The notes beneath the pieces were generated by a model. That model saw only the letters and a list, made by a program, of their open reading frames with translations. It did not search any database and was not told where the DNA came from. From the NCBI GenBank assembly GCA_964035545.1, contig OZ037767.1, forward strand, positions 28,313,628 through 28,377,627: a DNA stretch of 64,000 bases, written 5' to 3'. Both the position numbers and the translations under genes were made by a program. Below, piece after piece: positions 50,440 to 64,000 of this stretch; positions within the stretch are counted from its first letter, which is position 1; the number at the start of each line of letters is the position of its first letter. The DNA is from Bugula neritina (lineage: Eukaryota; Bryozoa; Gymnolaemata; Cheilostomatida; Bugulidae).

Positions 50440-53400
50440 TAAAATTTTTATAGCTCAGAATTCCCTAAATTATGCAGAAGAAGTACAATTTTAAAGATGG
50501 CTTGTGTTCTATTTGGTTTTTTTCAAACCTAAATTTCTCATTCTTTCGTATAAAAAACTTGTTATTTTGTGGTTCCAAATGCCTAGTGGTTTCTTAAAAC
50601 TCAGATCTTGAAATAAAATATTAATTAAAACTTTTTGAGCAGTAAAGCAGTTACTGTTTGAACTTTTGCCCTAGGGTCTGTAGCAGTAGCAATTGATAAT
50701 CAATGTAGCAATTCATTCTGACAAGCCTTTGCGAGTAATTTTTGATAATTAAGTTCATGATTAATTTTAAACACAATACATAGGCCATATCTGGGCACAA
50801 CCCGAATAATGATGAGATATTCCATTATGTAAATTAATGTAAAATTTACATAGATCAGGTATTGGGCTAGCTACACAATATGTAAAAGTACTTAATCATC
50901 CATTCATACTAATATTAAAAATTTGTGTTATGAATTCATAAAGTGTTTAATAACAGAACAGCATATGTAGCACCTATAAGCAGCTATTCCAAAAATCTAG
51001 CTATGCGCATTTTGTTCTTTGTAGTTTTAAAGTAATTTTTAGTTTGCTTTTTATGGATGGGCAAGGCAGAGTAAGGTCTCAAATCTATACACACTCTTTT
51101 TACATCTTGACGGAAGGCAAACCTGCTACTTGAATGAGTCACATTCTTTTGCGTTTGATGTCATTCTAGCAGTTTTTGCGTCTCAGTTTTTCGATTGGAA
51201 AAATTCTTTTAAAGCTTTCGGCAATGACTATTCACTAATTTTCTAGAGTTGAGCATCTCATTACTTAGTTTAGAGTTAATAAATCTAAGAGATTAGCAGT
51301 TATAGCTGCTTCCACGTGACATAATCCTAAAGCTTCTGAAAGTAAACATTGATATGTTATATAAGAACTGTCACGTCCCTGGTAATTAGTTGAACTAGAG
51401 AAACTATTTGAACGATTTCTAGTCAAGTAACAAATGCTCCATAATTTAAATACTTCAAGCTGTAAACCACTGGACCTTATGTAATATCTTTGTTTTCACA
51501 CTAATGTTCTATGATTGACATAATAATCTAGGATTACTCAACTCTCTTCCAGTCATTAACATTTATACTATCACATACTTAGAGTTTTTTAAATTGACAC
51601 TTTTGGCATTTGGTGTTGGCATTGCAGACTTTAGCTAATATTTGTGTTGAACTAAGCTCAGTTGGGAGGCGCAAGGTTAAATCAAGGAGATTTGTTGGAT
51701 TAGCACAAGCATCTTATTTAAATGGTAATGCTCTTTGACCACAACTTGGATCCTTTTCTACCCACATTATAGAATTATCATGCTTAAACATAGTCTAGTG
51801 AACAACTAAGCAACGGAGCTGACTTGGTTCAAGTCACAGGCTTAAGCTTCATAACTCAACTACTTGAAATGTCTTAACTTATTTGACTTGACTTTCATTC
51901 AACTGCATGGACTTGAACATTTTAACTAACTTACAGCAATTGCCTCTGTAAATTTGGGCAAGCCAAAATCTGAAATTAATGGCTTTACATTTATAACCAG
52001 TGTTGATCAATTTAGTAAATTTAAAGTTCAAACATATTATTTTAATCAAAAAATTTAAAGTAGATTAAACATTTGACCATAATTAAGATTATTTCATACC
52101 TTTAGTGAGAGTACTGGGCTTCACATAGTTACATCAGTTCATTAATCATGTGGAATAAATATACATGTTTGAAATTAAACTTATCGCTCTTTATTATACA
52201 TAAGTCAATTTAGACTGCTAAGTGCACGTAGTTCCTTACCAAATTGTATAAAATGCAACACTGCAACTTTGAAATTTTTTTAAAAACTTGCAAGTCTATA
52301 TGAATTTAATCAAACTAACTTACTTTGTAGATTGATCTGATTTAAACAGTTTTGTCTTAGCTAGGACTTGAGATGACTTGTAGCTTGACTTGTTATGACT
52401 TAATGTGACTCTATACCATCAGTATGGTAGTTTTGAAAACAGCCATACTTTCCACATTTCCCACTAATATACAGTTTATAGCATTAACAAGTTATTCTGC
52501 AGAGAAGACCTAAGGCTAATGTTTACTTCAAAGTAAGAAACAGATAAAATAAATCTCCTTTGACCATTGCAAGTGATGACTAAAAAAAAAGATACTAAAA
52601 CTAAGACCCAATCACCATAAATAATTAATGCTGATTAATAAATGTACAGCCCTAGCTAATCTGTAAGTGAAATTACTGATGCTAATATGACTTGTATAGT
52701 CTTGTTTGCAGTAATTGCCACACTCTTTAGCAAAGTAGGTTGCATTACATAGTTCAAGCAGGTGCGGCTTTTAAAATGCATATTTTTACTGTTTGGTCTT
52801 GCTCTGCATAGATTGATCTATGGGCAGTAGAAGAGCAAATCAAAAAGCACAGGTGCTTGATTTATTTCTGCAGCATAAAACAAATTTAATCTTTTAGAAT
52901 ACTTATAGGAACGTGGGATTTAATCATGTATCATTTTAAAGATAATAAAAGCAATAATACCAATTTGTATAAGCTGTATTTAATTTAAGCACATGTTGTA
53001 AACTGGTTATCTTGAATAACAAACATAAGCTTGTAAGATTTTAGATATTGTTAAATTAACGGAACCCACTCTCACTTAGGTTTGCATAATGTTTGTGTTT
53101 AACAAGGAGCACCAACTTTGCTTTTAGTATATTTTTTAAAGAAAATTAAGCATTCAACTAACATTACGCTGATTGAAAATTAATTCTAGTGCATTAGCCC
53201 AAAACCCACACACAAATAACATAAACATAGTTTGAAAATGAATTATATATAGTAATATGCGATAATATTTTTTGAATTAAAAAGTATTTAATAAGCATTA
53301 ACAAGCATTTAATAAGCTAGCGCTTGCTTCACCGTAGTAGCATGAATACGCAACTAGTATTGTCACTAGGCTGAAATGAAATTATGTAAATGCATTAATT

Positions 53401-53829
53401 GGGAGAGTGTACACACTCAATTATTGTATGAGTTACACCCATGCAATGTACCCCACCACTCATGCCAAGATATGCTTGTAGCCCATTATTATGTGTCCAG
53501 ATAAACCCATAAAGGGTTTCAGTTTTAAATAAAATTACATATTCTAAGTTAATGGCTATTTTAGTATTTTAGATACTTCTCCCTGTTGCTATGGGAACCG
53601 TTATTGAGTTGATAGGTGAAAACACAAATAGCGTACAGCGTGCCAGGGATCCATTAAATATAAATTCATTTTTTTATAATTAAAATATGTATAAAATGCA
53701 CACAAAATAGCCTTGTTAAGGATGAAAGTGTTATTGAGAGCATTGTTACTGGCAGATTCTTTAATTTCAGTGCCACGAGGATACACCTAATAACACCTAT
53801 TTACCAAGTATGCAATTACTACATTTTAG
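50440..53829. other. Noncoding stretch with GACTTG-rich patch
   Basis: No gene recognised. At 51800-51920 and 52350-52410 the words GACTTG and AAGTCA recur unusually often; the patches may be a degenerate repeat. Confidence 0.35.
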
Positions 53830-54252
<423 letters not shown>

Positions 54253-55566
54253 TGGGAGGGTGGATGAAATTAAAATATAACTTATTTTTTTCTCATTTTA
54301 ATTTTTAAATTTATAAAATAGTTACATGATTTTGTTTCCAACAGAGCCCAAAATATCAAAACTTTATGAGACAAGGTTAGCTTTATCTTTTAGTTAACCC
54401 ATGCAGATGTAAACAGGCTTTCACCGCCTAGCAGCAATGCGGCCGTATGGTGAGGGTTTGCTCCTTATTATTTAAAGGACAGTTACACAATCAGTGTGAC
54501 CAATGAGGTTTGTTTGGCATGCTATCAATTAACAATTTCAACTTTAATTATCGAATTCTCACTCCAAGTTACTTATTAATTTTATGAAGTGGTCTCTAAG
54601 CACTAAATAATTGAAAACTTTGGTCACAAAATAAATTTTGAATATTGAAGTTTTTTTATTTTGTTATTCTAGCAATGTAAATTGTTTTTCTATTAATACT
54701 AACTTAAAATTACATACAAATATGCAATTTTTTGTTTTTTGACTGTTTGGGCAGTAAATTATTTATGAAAACACTGACATTATTCAAAAATTTTGGCACA
54801 ACACGTTAAACCGTCAAGAAGTTGCTTTTTCCAATTATTTCTGTGGAGAAAGCCACAAGGCAAATTGGCATTCAACGGCTAAGGATGTGATAAATGATGT
54901 ACTGTTAAATATTTGTAGGTTAAAGGCTTCTACCCAGATGCAGTAACTTTACCAAAATATTTGCTAGCTTGCCATAGCAAATGGCTTAGAACCAATGGTA
55001 TTTAAACTTTCATTGACATACAACGCCTGTGCGACAAAAAGCTCTTTTTATTGTCTGTAGGCCAAAATTTCTACAAATATTCAAGCTTTTTCTTGTTTTT
55101 AAAGCATGCTGCATGATATCTTTCAAAAATATAAATAGTTAATAGCGTTTTTATATTTGTTGGATTTTTTCCTTATTTCTCTAAACAGCATCAGCACAAG
55201 TAAAAACAATAGTGATGGATGAGCCAGATGGGAACTGTATTTAAATGTGTCTTTTCAGATTATTATATGTACTTTGGTCTTTGCAGCAACTGTGACACCC
55301 TCTTGTATCTTTCTTACAATATAGCATAGTTTCTGCAAGCAAACTTAGCTTAAGTTCCTTATAGTCTAGCAATTCTACAAACAGCCAATACATCAAACAA
55401 TTGTTGAAATGAGATCGATTTTAAGAATTGTGAAATTCGCACACGGCTGTTTTAAAAGACTTATGGCCATGTTTCTCAGATGCTGTTAATGTTGAATTTA
55501 TATTATTATTAATCTATTTATCCTAACAAATTAAAAAGGATTAACAATAAGGTCATAAACACTTGG
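54253..55566. other. Noncoding stretch, nothing recognised
   Basis: AT-rich and without convincing exons. Confidence 0.4.
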
Positions 55567-56255
<689 letters not shown>

Positions 56256-57014
56256 AGGGGAGTTTATACAGACTCTTGAAGACTGTATTTATACATTCAT
56301 TCTAAGCCGAGAGTCCCATACTGGCACATCTATACTCTCCGTCTGAAACCAAAGTAAAGGTTTTTGCAGCTTATCTTTTTAGCATGCGTGTCGAAAATTA
56401 CTAAACTTTTTGCTTTTCCAATGGCATGCCAAAGTGTTGAAATTCTCAGCTGACAACTGCATTATAGCAAAAAGTTGGCTGTAACTCCATTGGAGTTAGA
56501 AAGTGAAACGTACCTCATGAATAGAATTTATCTGAACCAAAGGGCTTCCTCACACATTGCTAAGTTTTCTAAACTTTATTCTGCAGTTTATTTAGATTTT
56601 ATCTTAAAACAATTTTTAATGTTATTTAACTAAAATAGGTACCCATTAAGTTTATTGCAAGTAGTTATAGAGTAATCATAAAATAGAAGATAATGCAATG
56701 TGAATTATGAAGTACTATAGAGTGAACATAAAATAAAATTTTAGTTGCTGGAGTGCTTGGTTGCCATATTGTGAAAACATTACCCTAAACTTCTTTGCTA
56801 ACTCCAACCTGATACTATAGCATCAAACAACGAAAAGTTAAATTTGGTACTTAATTCTATTAGATCACCTGTCTGGACAACTGTAACTGAGGCTAAGTAT
56901 AATGCTGTGCCGTCGCACTTGTCATATCACACACCTACTTCTGAGCTGCTAGCTGATTTATTACGTTACCACGGTTACCAAGAATTAATTTATTATAATT
57001 ATCCATCTATCAAA
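56256..57014. other. Region upstream of the 3CxxC gene
   Basis: Probably contains the promoter and 5' untranslated region of the gene at 57130. From 56844 a frame without ATG stays open to 57080 but has no acceptor or start. A short upstream reading frame starts at an ATG near 56903. Confidence 0.35.
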
Positions 57015-57080
57015 ATGCAGCCTCACCCAACTAGGAGAGGTTATAATTTCTTGACGGCTCACTCGGCAGTCATTTCTTGA
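57015..57080 (+). other. Upstream open reading frame of the 3CxxC gene
   Basis: ATG at 57015 opens a 21-codon frame (MQPHPTRRGYNFL onward) closed by TGA at 57080, 50 bases before the chosen start of the 3CxxC gene. If transcribed it could lower translation of the main frame. The transcript start is unknown. Confidence 0.3.
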
Positions 57081-57129
57081 CGAGCTGTTGCTAGCGAAGT
57101 GTTACCAAGTTACTCACTCTTCAGCAAGG

Positions 57130-60100
57130 ATGACGGCACCTGTAATAGTTCACCACCAGCACCTAATACCTGTACAGATTGGTGCTCCAATATTACCTGT
57201 TGGAGCTATGCCTTCACCTCACACTCTAGTTTCTCCGATATACTCTCAAAACACAATACCATCACCGACAGCGACTTTCTGCCCTCCCATGTATCGTCCT
57301 CATCCGAACCAATCAACATTGTCCTGCTACAATAGTATGCTCATCAATTACAGGTAAGCCACAGTCTGTAAAACAGCATAATAGCATAACAGAAGCTTGG
57401 CTTCGTTTTACTTCTTCTGCTTAATAAAGTAGTAGCTTTAGTTTTTTATCACTGTTTAGATTAACTACGTTTAGCTAAGAGTTTAGAGATAGTTTTATAC
57501 AAGAGTAAATTACTGTCTAAAAACATGTTTCAAGTAAGTTGCTGCAAAAACTGAAAGTTATCTGTGATACTCTCAGTTTTTCAAATAGTAGAGAAAGTAT
57601 TGTTGAGAAAGTGTCTTAATTTTTATACAATTTTACTTTGTTGAAATTATTGTCAGCATGTGTTTCTGTAAACAAACAAGCAAAATAGAAACCTTCAATT
57701 GTTATTTTGTATTGGTTTAAATAGTTTGCACCATTAGCAGAACTATAGGTACATAAAAGTATTTTAATAATATAATAATAATTCAAGTATTTAATTAGAT
57801 TTTTGATAAGCTTTTTTATATAGTTCAATAAGCTACTAAATTAATCAAAGATTCACTCAGATAATGAATGAGCAAACTAATTGTATATGCATTTAATATA
57901 AACTAATAGCTTTACATGGTAAGGCATTTCACTTCTAACATAACACTAATTTCAGAAACTCAATTTCTAAAACACATTCCTTTTTTCTACATAAAATTAT
58001 TTAATTCCGCTTATTTTGTAATATCTAACTATTCACATTCCTTAATATTAAAGTAGTTAACGTCAGACAGTTTAAAGTCATTCAAAATTTAATGAGTTGA
58101 ATGACTCAGTGTTTCAGTTGTGAGAATCTTGTCAAAATGAATCACTTATCTCGTCAAAGCTGCTACCGTTTCTTAGCTCACGCTTTAACTGTCTTGATTG
58201 ATAGCTTGTCAGTGGCATGTATCAATACGTCTTCTTAGCTTCTAATCTTATGCAAATCACTCCATCTTCAAGTGTCTTCTTCAGTTTTTCATGGAAAAAA
58301 TGTTTTAGGAAACATAAAATATGTCTCTTGTTATTTAGTTTAGCAACAAGAAATACTTGGTTGGAGTTTAGTTTAGTTTCATAACCTTTTTCGAAATTTT
58401 GCTCAGTGACCTATTAAGGTTAGTATTTTGTTACAAGAAATTTGTCAGGATAGTGTATTGAGCTGATTGTTTATTAAATCTTTGTTTTTAGTATGGAATT
58501 GGTGTGGCACGGAGAATTCAACAGATTATTTCAAAACTTTTTACCAAATAAATGGGTATTGAATCCAACATTTTCGTTGCCAAAGGGAAGAAAGTGGACT
58601 ATGTTTAAGGACAGTGCCAAAGTCAGATTTCTATGCCAGGTAAATGTTTTCTCAAAGCTTGTTTGAGACATCTTACTGTAACCGTTTAACAGAGTTTTCG
58701 TAGCCAACATCTATTTTATTATTGAAAACTTTCATATTAAAGTGATCAGTGCTAATGAACTTTTAATAGTTCTGTTTTTGGTATCTCTTCTATGAAGGGT
58801 TTAAAATTTAAATAACATACTTTATTAAGAAAATGTAAAACTTTAAGAACATTAGGATATAATTGACACTTTTTGAATAAACAATAACTCTTACAATAAA
58901 ACTAAAAGATATAGGTTTATGGTGCAGACCATTAAACATCTTTTGTTTTCCTTTAACCATAATATTACTAAGACAAAAATCTAAAAAGTCTAATATGGAA
59001 GTATACATATGGTAACAATGCTGACTTTAGTTGGAGGCTTAACCTGAAGAGAATGAAGATTGTTTTTTATTTTGAAGAACTAGTTATCTAGGTTCTTTAT
59101 CTTCTTTAGTTGAAAAAATTGTACTTTGAAGATTAGAGCAGAATAGTTTATGTGCCATTTATAATGTATTATTTATTATGATGGCAGTTTTTATCTCTAT
59201 ACATGACCAGGAGAATGATGTTCACCACTGACATCTACCTCTTAATTTATAAAGCCTGAAAATCTGCCACTCAAAGTAATAAATTATATCTGGTGTTATT
59301 AAAAGCCTTATGTCTATATTTCAAACTGTCTTAGTCTAAGTTTTGTGGGCTTACTTTAAATGGTAATGGCTACACTAAGTTCAGAATGATCATTTGCTAG
59401 GAGATTAATCTAGTCTGTTATTATCCTTTACAAATGCATATATTGTCAAAGAAATTAACATAATAAGTAGGTAAATGCCAAGCAGAAAAATTAACCACAT
59501 CCATACCTACTCCCTCTATACGTCATGAACACAACTAGTTCTTACTACTCATATAACATATATTGTATTTTTCTGCCACACTTTCTACACCTGCACTGCA
59601 GCTTCAACTTATTATTCATATTATTTGTCAGCCATTTTGAATATTAATAATCCTATAGCTCAAGAAAGTCAAAACACATTAGTCTAATCTTGTCTTATCA
59701 ATAGGTAACCAATCAATTATGCTAAATTCTTTAAAGAAATTTTCTAAGATAATTGTTGCCAACAGACAATACCCATGGTTACAGCACATCAGGCACTTGC
59801 TAGTGAGTGTCAACACAAAAAATGTTGGTTGGGTGACTGCCACAAATAGGTTCCATTGTCAGATATTTCACCAGATATAAACCTCTGTATGTTCAACAAA
59901 ACTCTCTAATTAACATTTAGCACTGACGTCTTTGCTGACTTCTACAGGAGTGCTCTCACGGCTGGACAAGTATGAAAGGAAGAGTTGTCTTCTGGTTTAC
60001 TTTCGATGAGCAGCGGAACTTAGGCTTAGTGTTGTTCAGACTATTTGGACAGCGCTGCCAAAACTGTTCACCAAAATCTTTCGAGCATGCTATGTGGTAC

Positions 60101-63100
60101 CCAGAAGAGGTTGTCAAGGTAGGCGGAGCAAAAACACTGCTGTCTGTGGCATTTGCAATATGATATATCAGTTTGACCATTGAATTACCATGTTGAATTA
60201 CCACTGTAGAGACTGTATGGCTCTTAAGCATTATTAGTAAAAAGGGCTATACTTTTGAGCGATATGTAGAAATAATAATTTATAATCTAACAATTATATT
60301 TCTAAAAGGAGATTAAGTAGCTATAAACTTTCAAAACATGCGAGGCTCAAGTAGAAGTCTGCTTCACCTCTATCTCAATTGAGTTTTAAACCTCATTAAA
60401 ATTTATATTAATTGTGTCATATGAAAATGCCATTGGGCAAGTTTACCACCCTCCCTTGCGCCCACTATGCCTACAAATCTATGAACAATAGGTTGCTAGA
60501 GGGAGGCTATTTTACAATAATCATCCAGCACTAACTGATAGACTAGCGTAGGGCGTGTGATTGAGTGATTTATTTGTAACAGCCAATCAATGTGATTTTA
60601 TGCAGTGTGCGCTAAAATAATGAATACATTATGCAAATTTATAAGCGTGGCAACTGCCAGCTACATGCAAGCTACAATTAGAATAAAAATGCCGCAAATA
60701 CCGAAATAGATTATATGCTCGGCTTGCCTTCCATTCGTAACCTGATTTTTTGCATCAGTTCACACCAAAGTAGCAGCTGCATGGCTCTCTGTCAGATTCA
60801 GCTTGCAGGGCAGTTGCATTCTTTCACCCAAGGTGTTACACTACCTTCAAATTGTTTTACATAATATGGGTATGGTTAATGGTGTTGACTTCAGGTTTAT
60901 AGTTTATATCTGAATATATACAAGTGGTAGTAATTCTAAATGGGGAGATAACTAATAGTTAAGGATGTTTGTATAAAGTTTGTTTTGAATTTATGTGTTA
61001 GCCCAACTAAGCATTGAATTGTTGCTCTGAAAAACTAGTAAAATATTTCAGATTTAGCAGCTTTTGGAAAATCTAAAATAGCAGTTACTCATCATTAGTT
61101 GAAATAGCAAATTTGTATGCCACATTCCAAAAAACCATAGTGTTCTTATGAAGCCAGCTAAACTTGCACAGAAGTTAAAAAAGCTTAGGCCGTTTATTTT
61201 CTAGCCTAACAACATATGTTTAGTTTTAAAAAATCCTGGTCATAAAGTTCATATTCTAGCTAACTGCTTTTTGCATGACTACAAGTAATAAAAGTCAAAA
61301 TAATCATGGATATCTAGAAAATATCAATGTACTGCATGCAGCTCCAAATCCATTACTTACGATAATTCTTAAGATTATAGATTTCCTAAAACTAAGTGCA
61401 GCTTGTTACTAAAATGCAGATACTATCAGATGCGGAGTTGGTATTGTTTCATTTGCCGAAAAATTTAGTAATTGATATCTCCATCATGTATCATTATGCA
61501 GCGCTGCAACGGCTGCATTACCTATCATTAGAAATGCTTCTATTAAAAGAGGGTGTTTTTGCACCAGTTATAGAAACTTGAAAGGTGGTGGAAAAACAAA
61601 ACACTGGTCCAGCCCGTCTTATCAATTCATATATTCAGACTTTCAGCATAATTCAATGAGAATCAATGCAGTGGAAACTGATTTTTATTCAAATTTCAGA
61701 GACCATCCCCTGCAGATGTTGATAATGTTACTTTCAATACTTACATTCCTTATAAAACTTAACATAATTTAAATCACTCAGGAGTAGCATGTACACCACC
61801 TTCTTCACTGACTGCAAGTATTGTACTTCTGTATGCGATTATAATAATTATTCTACCTGCGCTCAACCTCCACCCTAACCTTCTGTTTTAGGTAGTGGGA
61901 AATATTTTCAATCGGATAGGACAGGAATTTTACGGATTTTACAGTCCTCCCGTGAGGATAGACAGAAGAGCTGGCAAACCAAGGTCTCAGCACAACGCAA
62001 CTCTGTGTCAGGCTTGTGCAGAAGGTATGTTGAAGCCTGACCACCTCACGTTCATAGATTTGCAGTAGAATCATCATTTTTTGCGAGAGATTTCGAATGC
62101 TTATAGGAGTGGCTAAGCACCACCCTCCCCTTAATTGCTTTTTGTAGTCACTCAAGCTATTTTTCTAAATACCTGTGAATTATAATATTAAAATAGTTAT
62201 GGCTATTTTTATTACTTAAGCATTTGAGACAGAATGATAAATGAAGTGAAATTCGCTTTCATATTCAACGTGGAAGTTACAAACACTCCATAAATTGCTC
62301 CAGTTCTCCGTTATAATACTATAATTAGCCAATTACTTTGTTTCCATGCTAACCGAGATTGTTTGAAAAAATGTGTAAATAATAATTGTATTATATACAT
62401 ATATTTTTACTAAAACTATCTTTTATTGCAATGTATGCATTTACCTCTAACAGAGACTTCATCAGTCAGTGCAAAGGATTTGAAAAAAGATTTAAAGATG
62501 CATCAAGTGATCTGAAAGCCTAGATTTATTACATAGAGCATGTAATAATAATTAAAACGAGTATTGAGTGCAAGTTTTAATAGGGAAAATAATTAATAGA
62601 CAGCTGTACGAATTAAACACAAACTTGAATCTTTTAAATCTATAATGAAACTCTTGCCCAAGTGTCAAGTTTGAACTCTACTTGGCATTGTGCTTGTGTT
62701 CTTTCTATCAGGTGACATGAGAGATGGTTTTTCAGCTAATATTTGACAGTTTTTGCTTAAATTCAAAAGGTAGCAAACACAAAGAATGTGTGTGACAATG
62801 CCGTAACAAGTACACGCTTGTATGCAGCAAAAACACATTCACACCATTGGCTCAAACATGAAAAATAATATTAATGATTGAATCAGCAATAAAAAGTGTT
62901 CTCCTGTTTTTTATAACGCTGCCACCATGGCGATGAAAAGAGGTGCCAGGTGGGAAGGTTGACCTAGAACATTTCTGAATGTTAATTTCAGACTGCCACC
63001 CGCTATTGCATAACATTTCAGACAGGCTTATAGAATTAATTATAATTTATAGATTATAGGCCAACCCAAAATAATAGCTGCATGTACTTGGAAGTTTTTT

Positions 63101-63677
63101 CTCATTCCACAAGTTTTATAAGCTAAGCTTAGATGGGGCTTTAAAAGGTTAGAATGTGTGCTACAGCTTTAACTTTAGTTCTTGACATCTCATGTAGGAT
63201 CTGGTTTAGGAATTTGTTTAAAACACTTCACTTGTATCGAAAGCATTTTCAGAAGTGTCGAATGTTTAAATACAGTTTTATTAAAGAAGAGAAGTTAGAG
63301 CCTTTAACGGTATAGTTTATTTACATTTTTCTATATTGTTTACATGTTTATTTATTACAGGAATATGCCCGGGAGAATTTGATGCGTCAGTGGAGACTTT
63401 TGGTCTATACAGGAAATCCTCGAGGAGAATGTCATCATCTACGGGACGGTCACACTCCGGCTCTGTCTCCTCCCAATATAGCCCAGACATCAGCTCACTT
63501 AACTCTATAGCATCTACTTCTGATGACGGAGCAGCCTCTGACATCATATCCGAAATTGGATTTGATGAGGCAGGCTTAGACACAGCTTCTGAGGCCGATA
63601 TTACTGAAGATGTAGCCGAGCAAACAACTCCAAAGTTAGACACTGCGATTACGGAAAATGATGACAGTCCAAAATAG
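57130..63677 (+). CDS. 3CxxC zinc-finger, receptor-transporting-protein-like
   Basis: Exons 57130-57353, 58492-58639, 59948-60118, 61892-62024 and 63361-63677 have GT-AG borders with phases 2, 0, 0, 1; 330 residues. Residues 1-74 are proline- and serine-rich. The zf-3CxxC domain covers about 77-228: WHGEFNRLF, KVRFLCQ, then zinc-ligand pairs C123/C126 (ECSHGWTS), C161/C164 (QRCQNCS) and C220/C223 (HNATLCQACAEG), plus C228. The order W..F, RFxCxxC..W.S, V.FRLFGQRCxxC, FYG, HN.xLCxAC is that of vertebrate RTP proteins, which help odorant and taste receptors reach the membrane. The tail (229-330) is serine- and acid-rich with no hydrophobic segment, unlike the membrane-anchored RTPs. A start at 57088 in the same frame, or the ATG opening exon 2, is possible. 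Confidence 0.9.
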
Positions 63678-64000
63678 TTTTGTTTAATCAAACGTATTGG
63701 ATTTTCTGGATTTCGACTTATTGCGTACTGTACCGGGCAAACTTTCTTTTTATTAATAAGAGCTAGCAACTGTCTTTCAACAATGACCACTTTTTCATTA
63801 AGAGTAATGAGAAAATTTTATCTCGAATATGGTGACACACGTGTGAGAATTATATTACAATCAGAGGAGGTTATATATTTTAATATCGCGATATTTAGTT
63901 TGTTTATGCTGGTCAGTTTGAAGGCAGATAATTTTATCTGGTGGATTATTGAAATCTCAAGTTAAAGAGCTTTATGGCCGTGGATTATTGTCTAACTAGG
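63678..64000 (+). other. 3' flank of the 3CxxC gene
   Basis: No AATAAA is seen within the remaining 320 bases, so the 3' untranslated region may continue beyond the window. Confidence 0.4.

Noticed and set aside
56844-57080. Possible upstream exon of the 3CxxC gene
   Set aside because: No ATG near the start and no donor before its stop; probably 5' untranslated region.

Overview
This is an AT-rich animal nuclear DNA window. Spliced genes have GT-AG introns of a few hundred to about 1,500 bases, and microsatellites, minisatellites, small DNA transposons and tRNA-derived SINEs are abundant. The splicing factor gene shows it is a eukaryote; the secreted chitin-binding peptides and the repeat types suggest an invertebrate, perhaps a lophotrochozoan such as a mollusc. 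The species cannot be fixed from the sequence.

Layout. (1) 1-8.6 kb: four candidate exons of an unidentified minus-strand gene near 1.37-2.72 kb, then gene-poor DNA ending in a TAATAC/TAATAG simple repeat. (2) 8.6-25.1 kb: a tandem family of tiny secreted cysteine-rich peptides. There are three complete two-exon genes (9.6, 16.7 and 23.4 kb) and one orphan second exon (8.9 kb). Exon 1 encodes a signal peptide. Exon 2 encodes a domain resembling the peritrophin-A/CBM14 chitin-binding fold with extra cysteines, comparable in size and cysteine number to tachycitin-type antimicrobial peptides. The second and third genes lie in two copies of a multi-kilobase segmental duplication. Copy one carries two transposon insertions whose empty sites survive in copy two. 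A decayed transposon-like gene lies between the copies. (3) 25.6-33.9 kb: a complete 12-exon CDC40/PRP17 splicing factor gene (642 residues), with a Harbinger-like MITE in its last intron. (4) 34-56.3 kb: no convincing gene; it holds duplicated CDC40 intron blocks, three SINE copies, and minisatellite, GA, TG and 9-bp repeat arrays. (5) 57.1-63.7 kb: a five-exon gene for a 3CxxC zinc-finger protein of the receptor-transporting-protein type (330 residues), without the C-terminal membrane segment seen in some vertebrate members.

The genes do not form a common pathway: CDC40 is nuclear splicing machinery, the 3CxxC protein is a possible membrane-protein chaperone or RNA/zinc-binding protein, and the peptides are secreted. 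The most biologically novel part is the peptide array: three TATA-driven genes with conserved promoters, a variable AT tract upstream of each, and replacement changes outnumbering silent changes between the two youngest copies.
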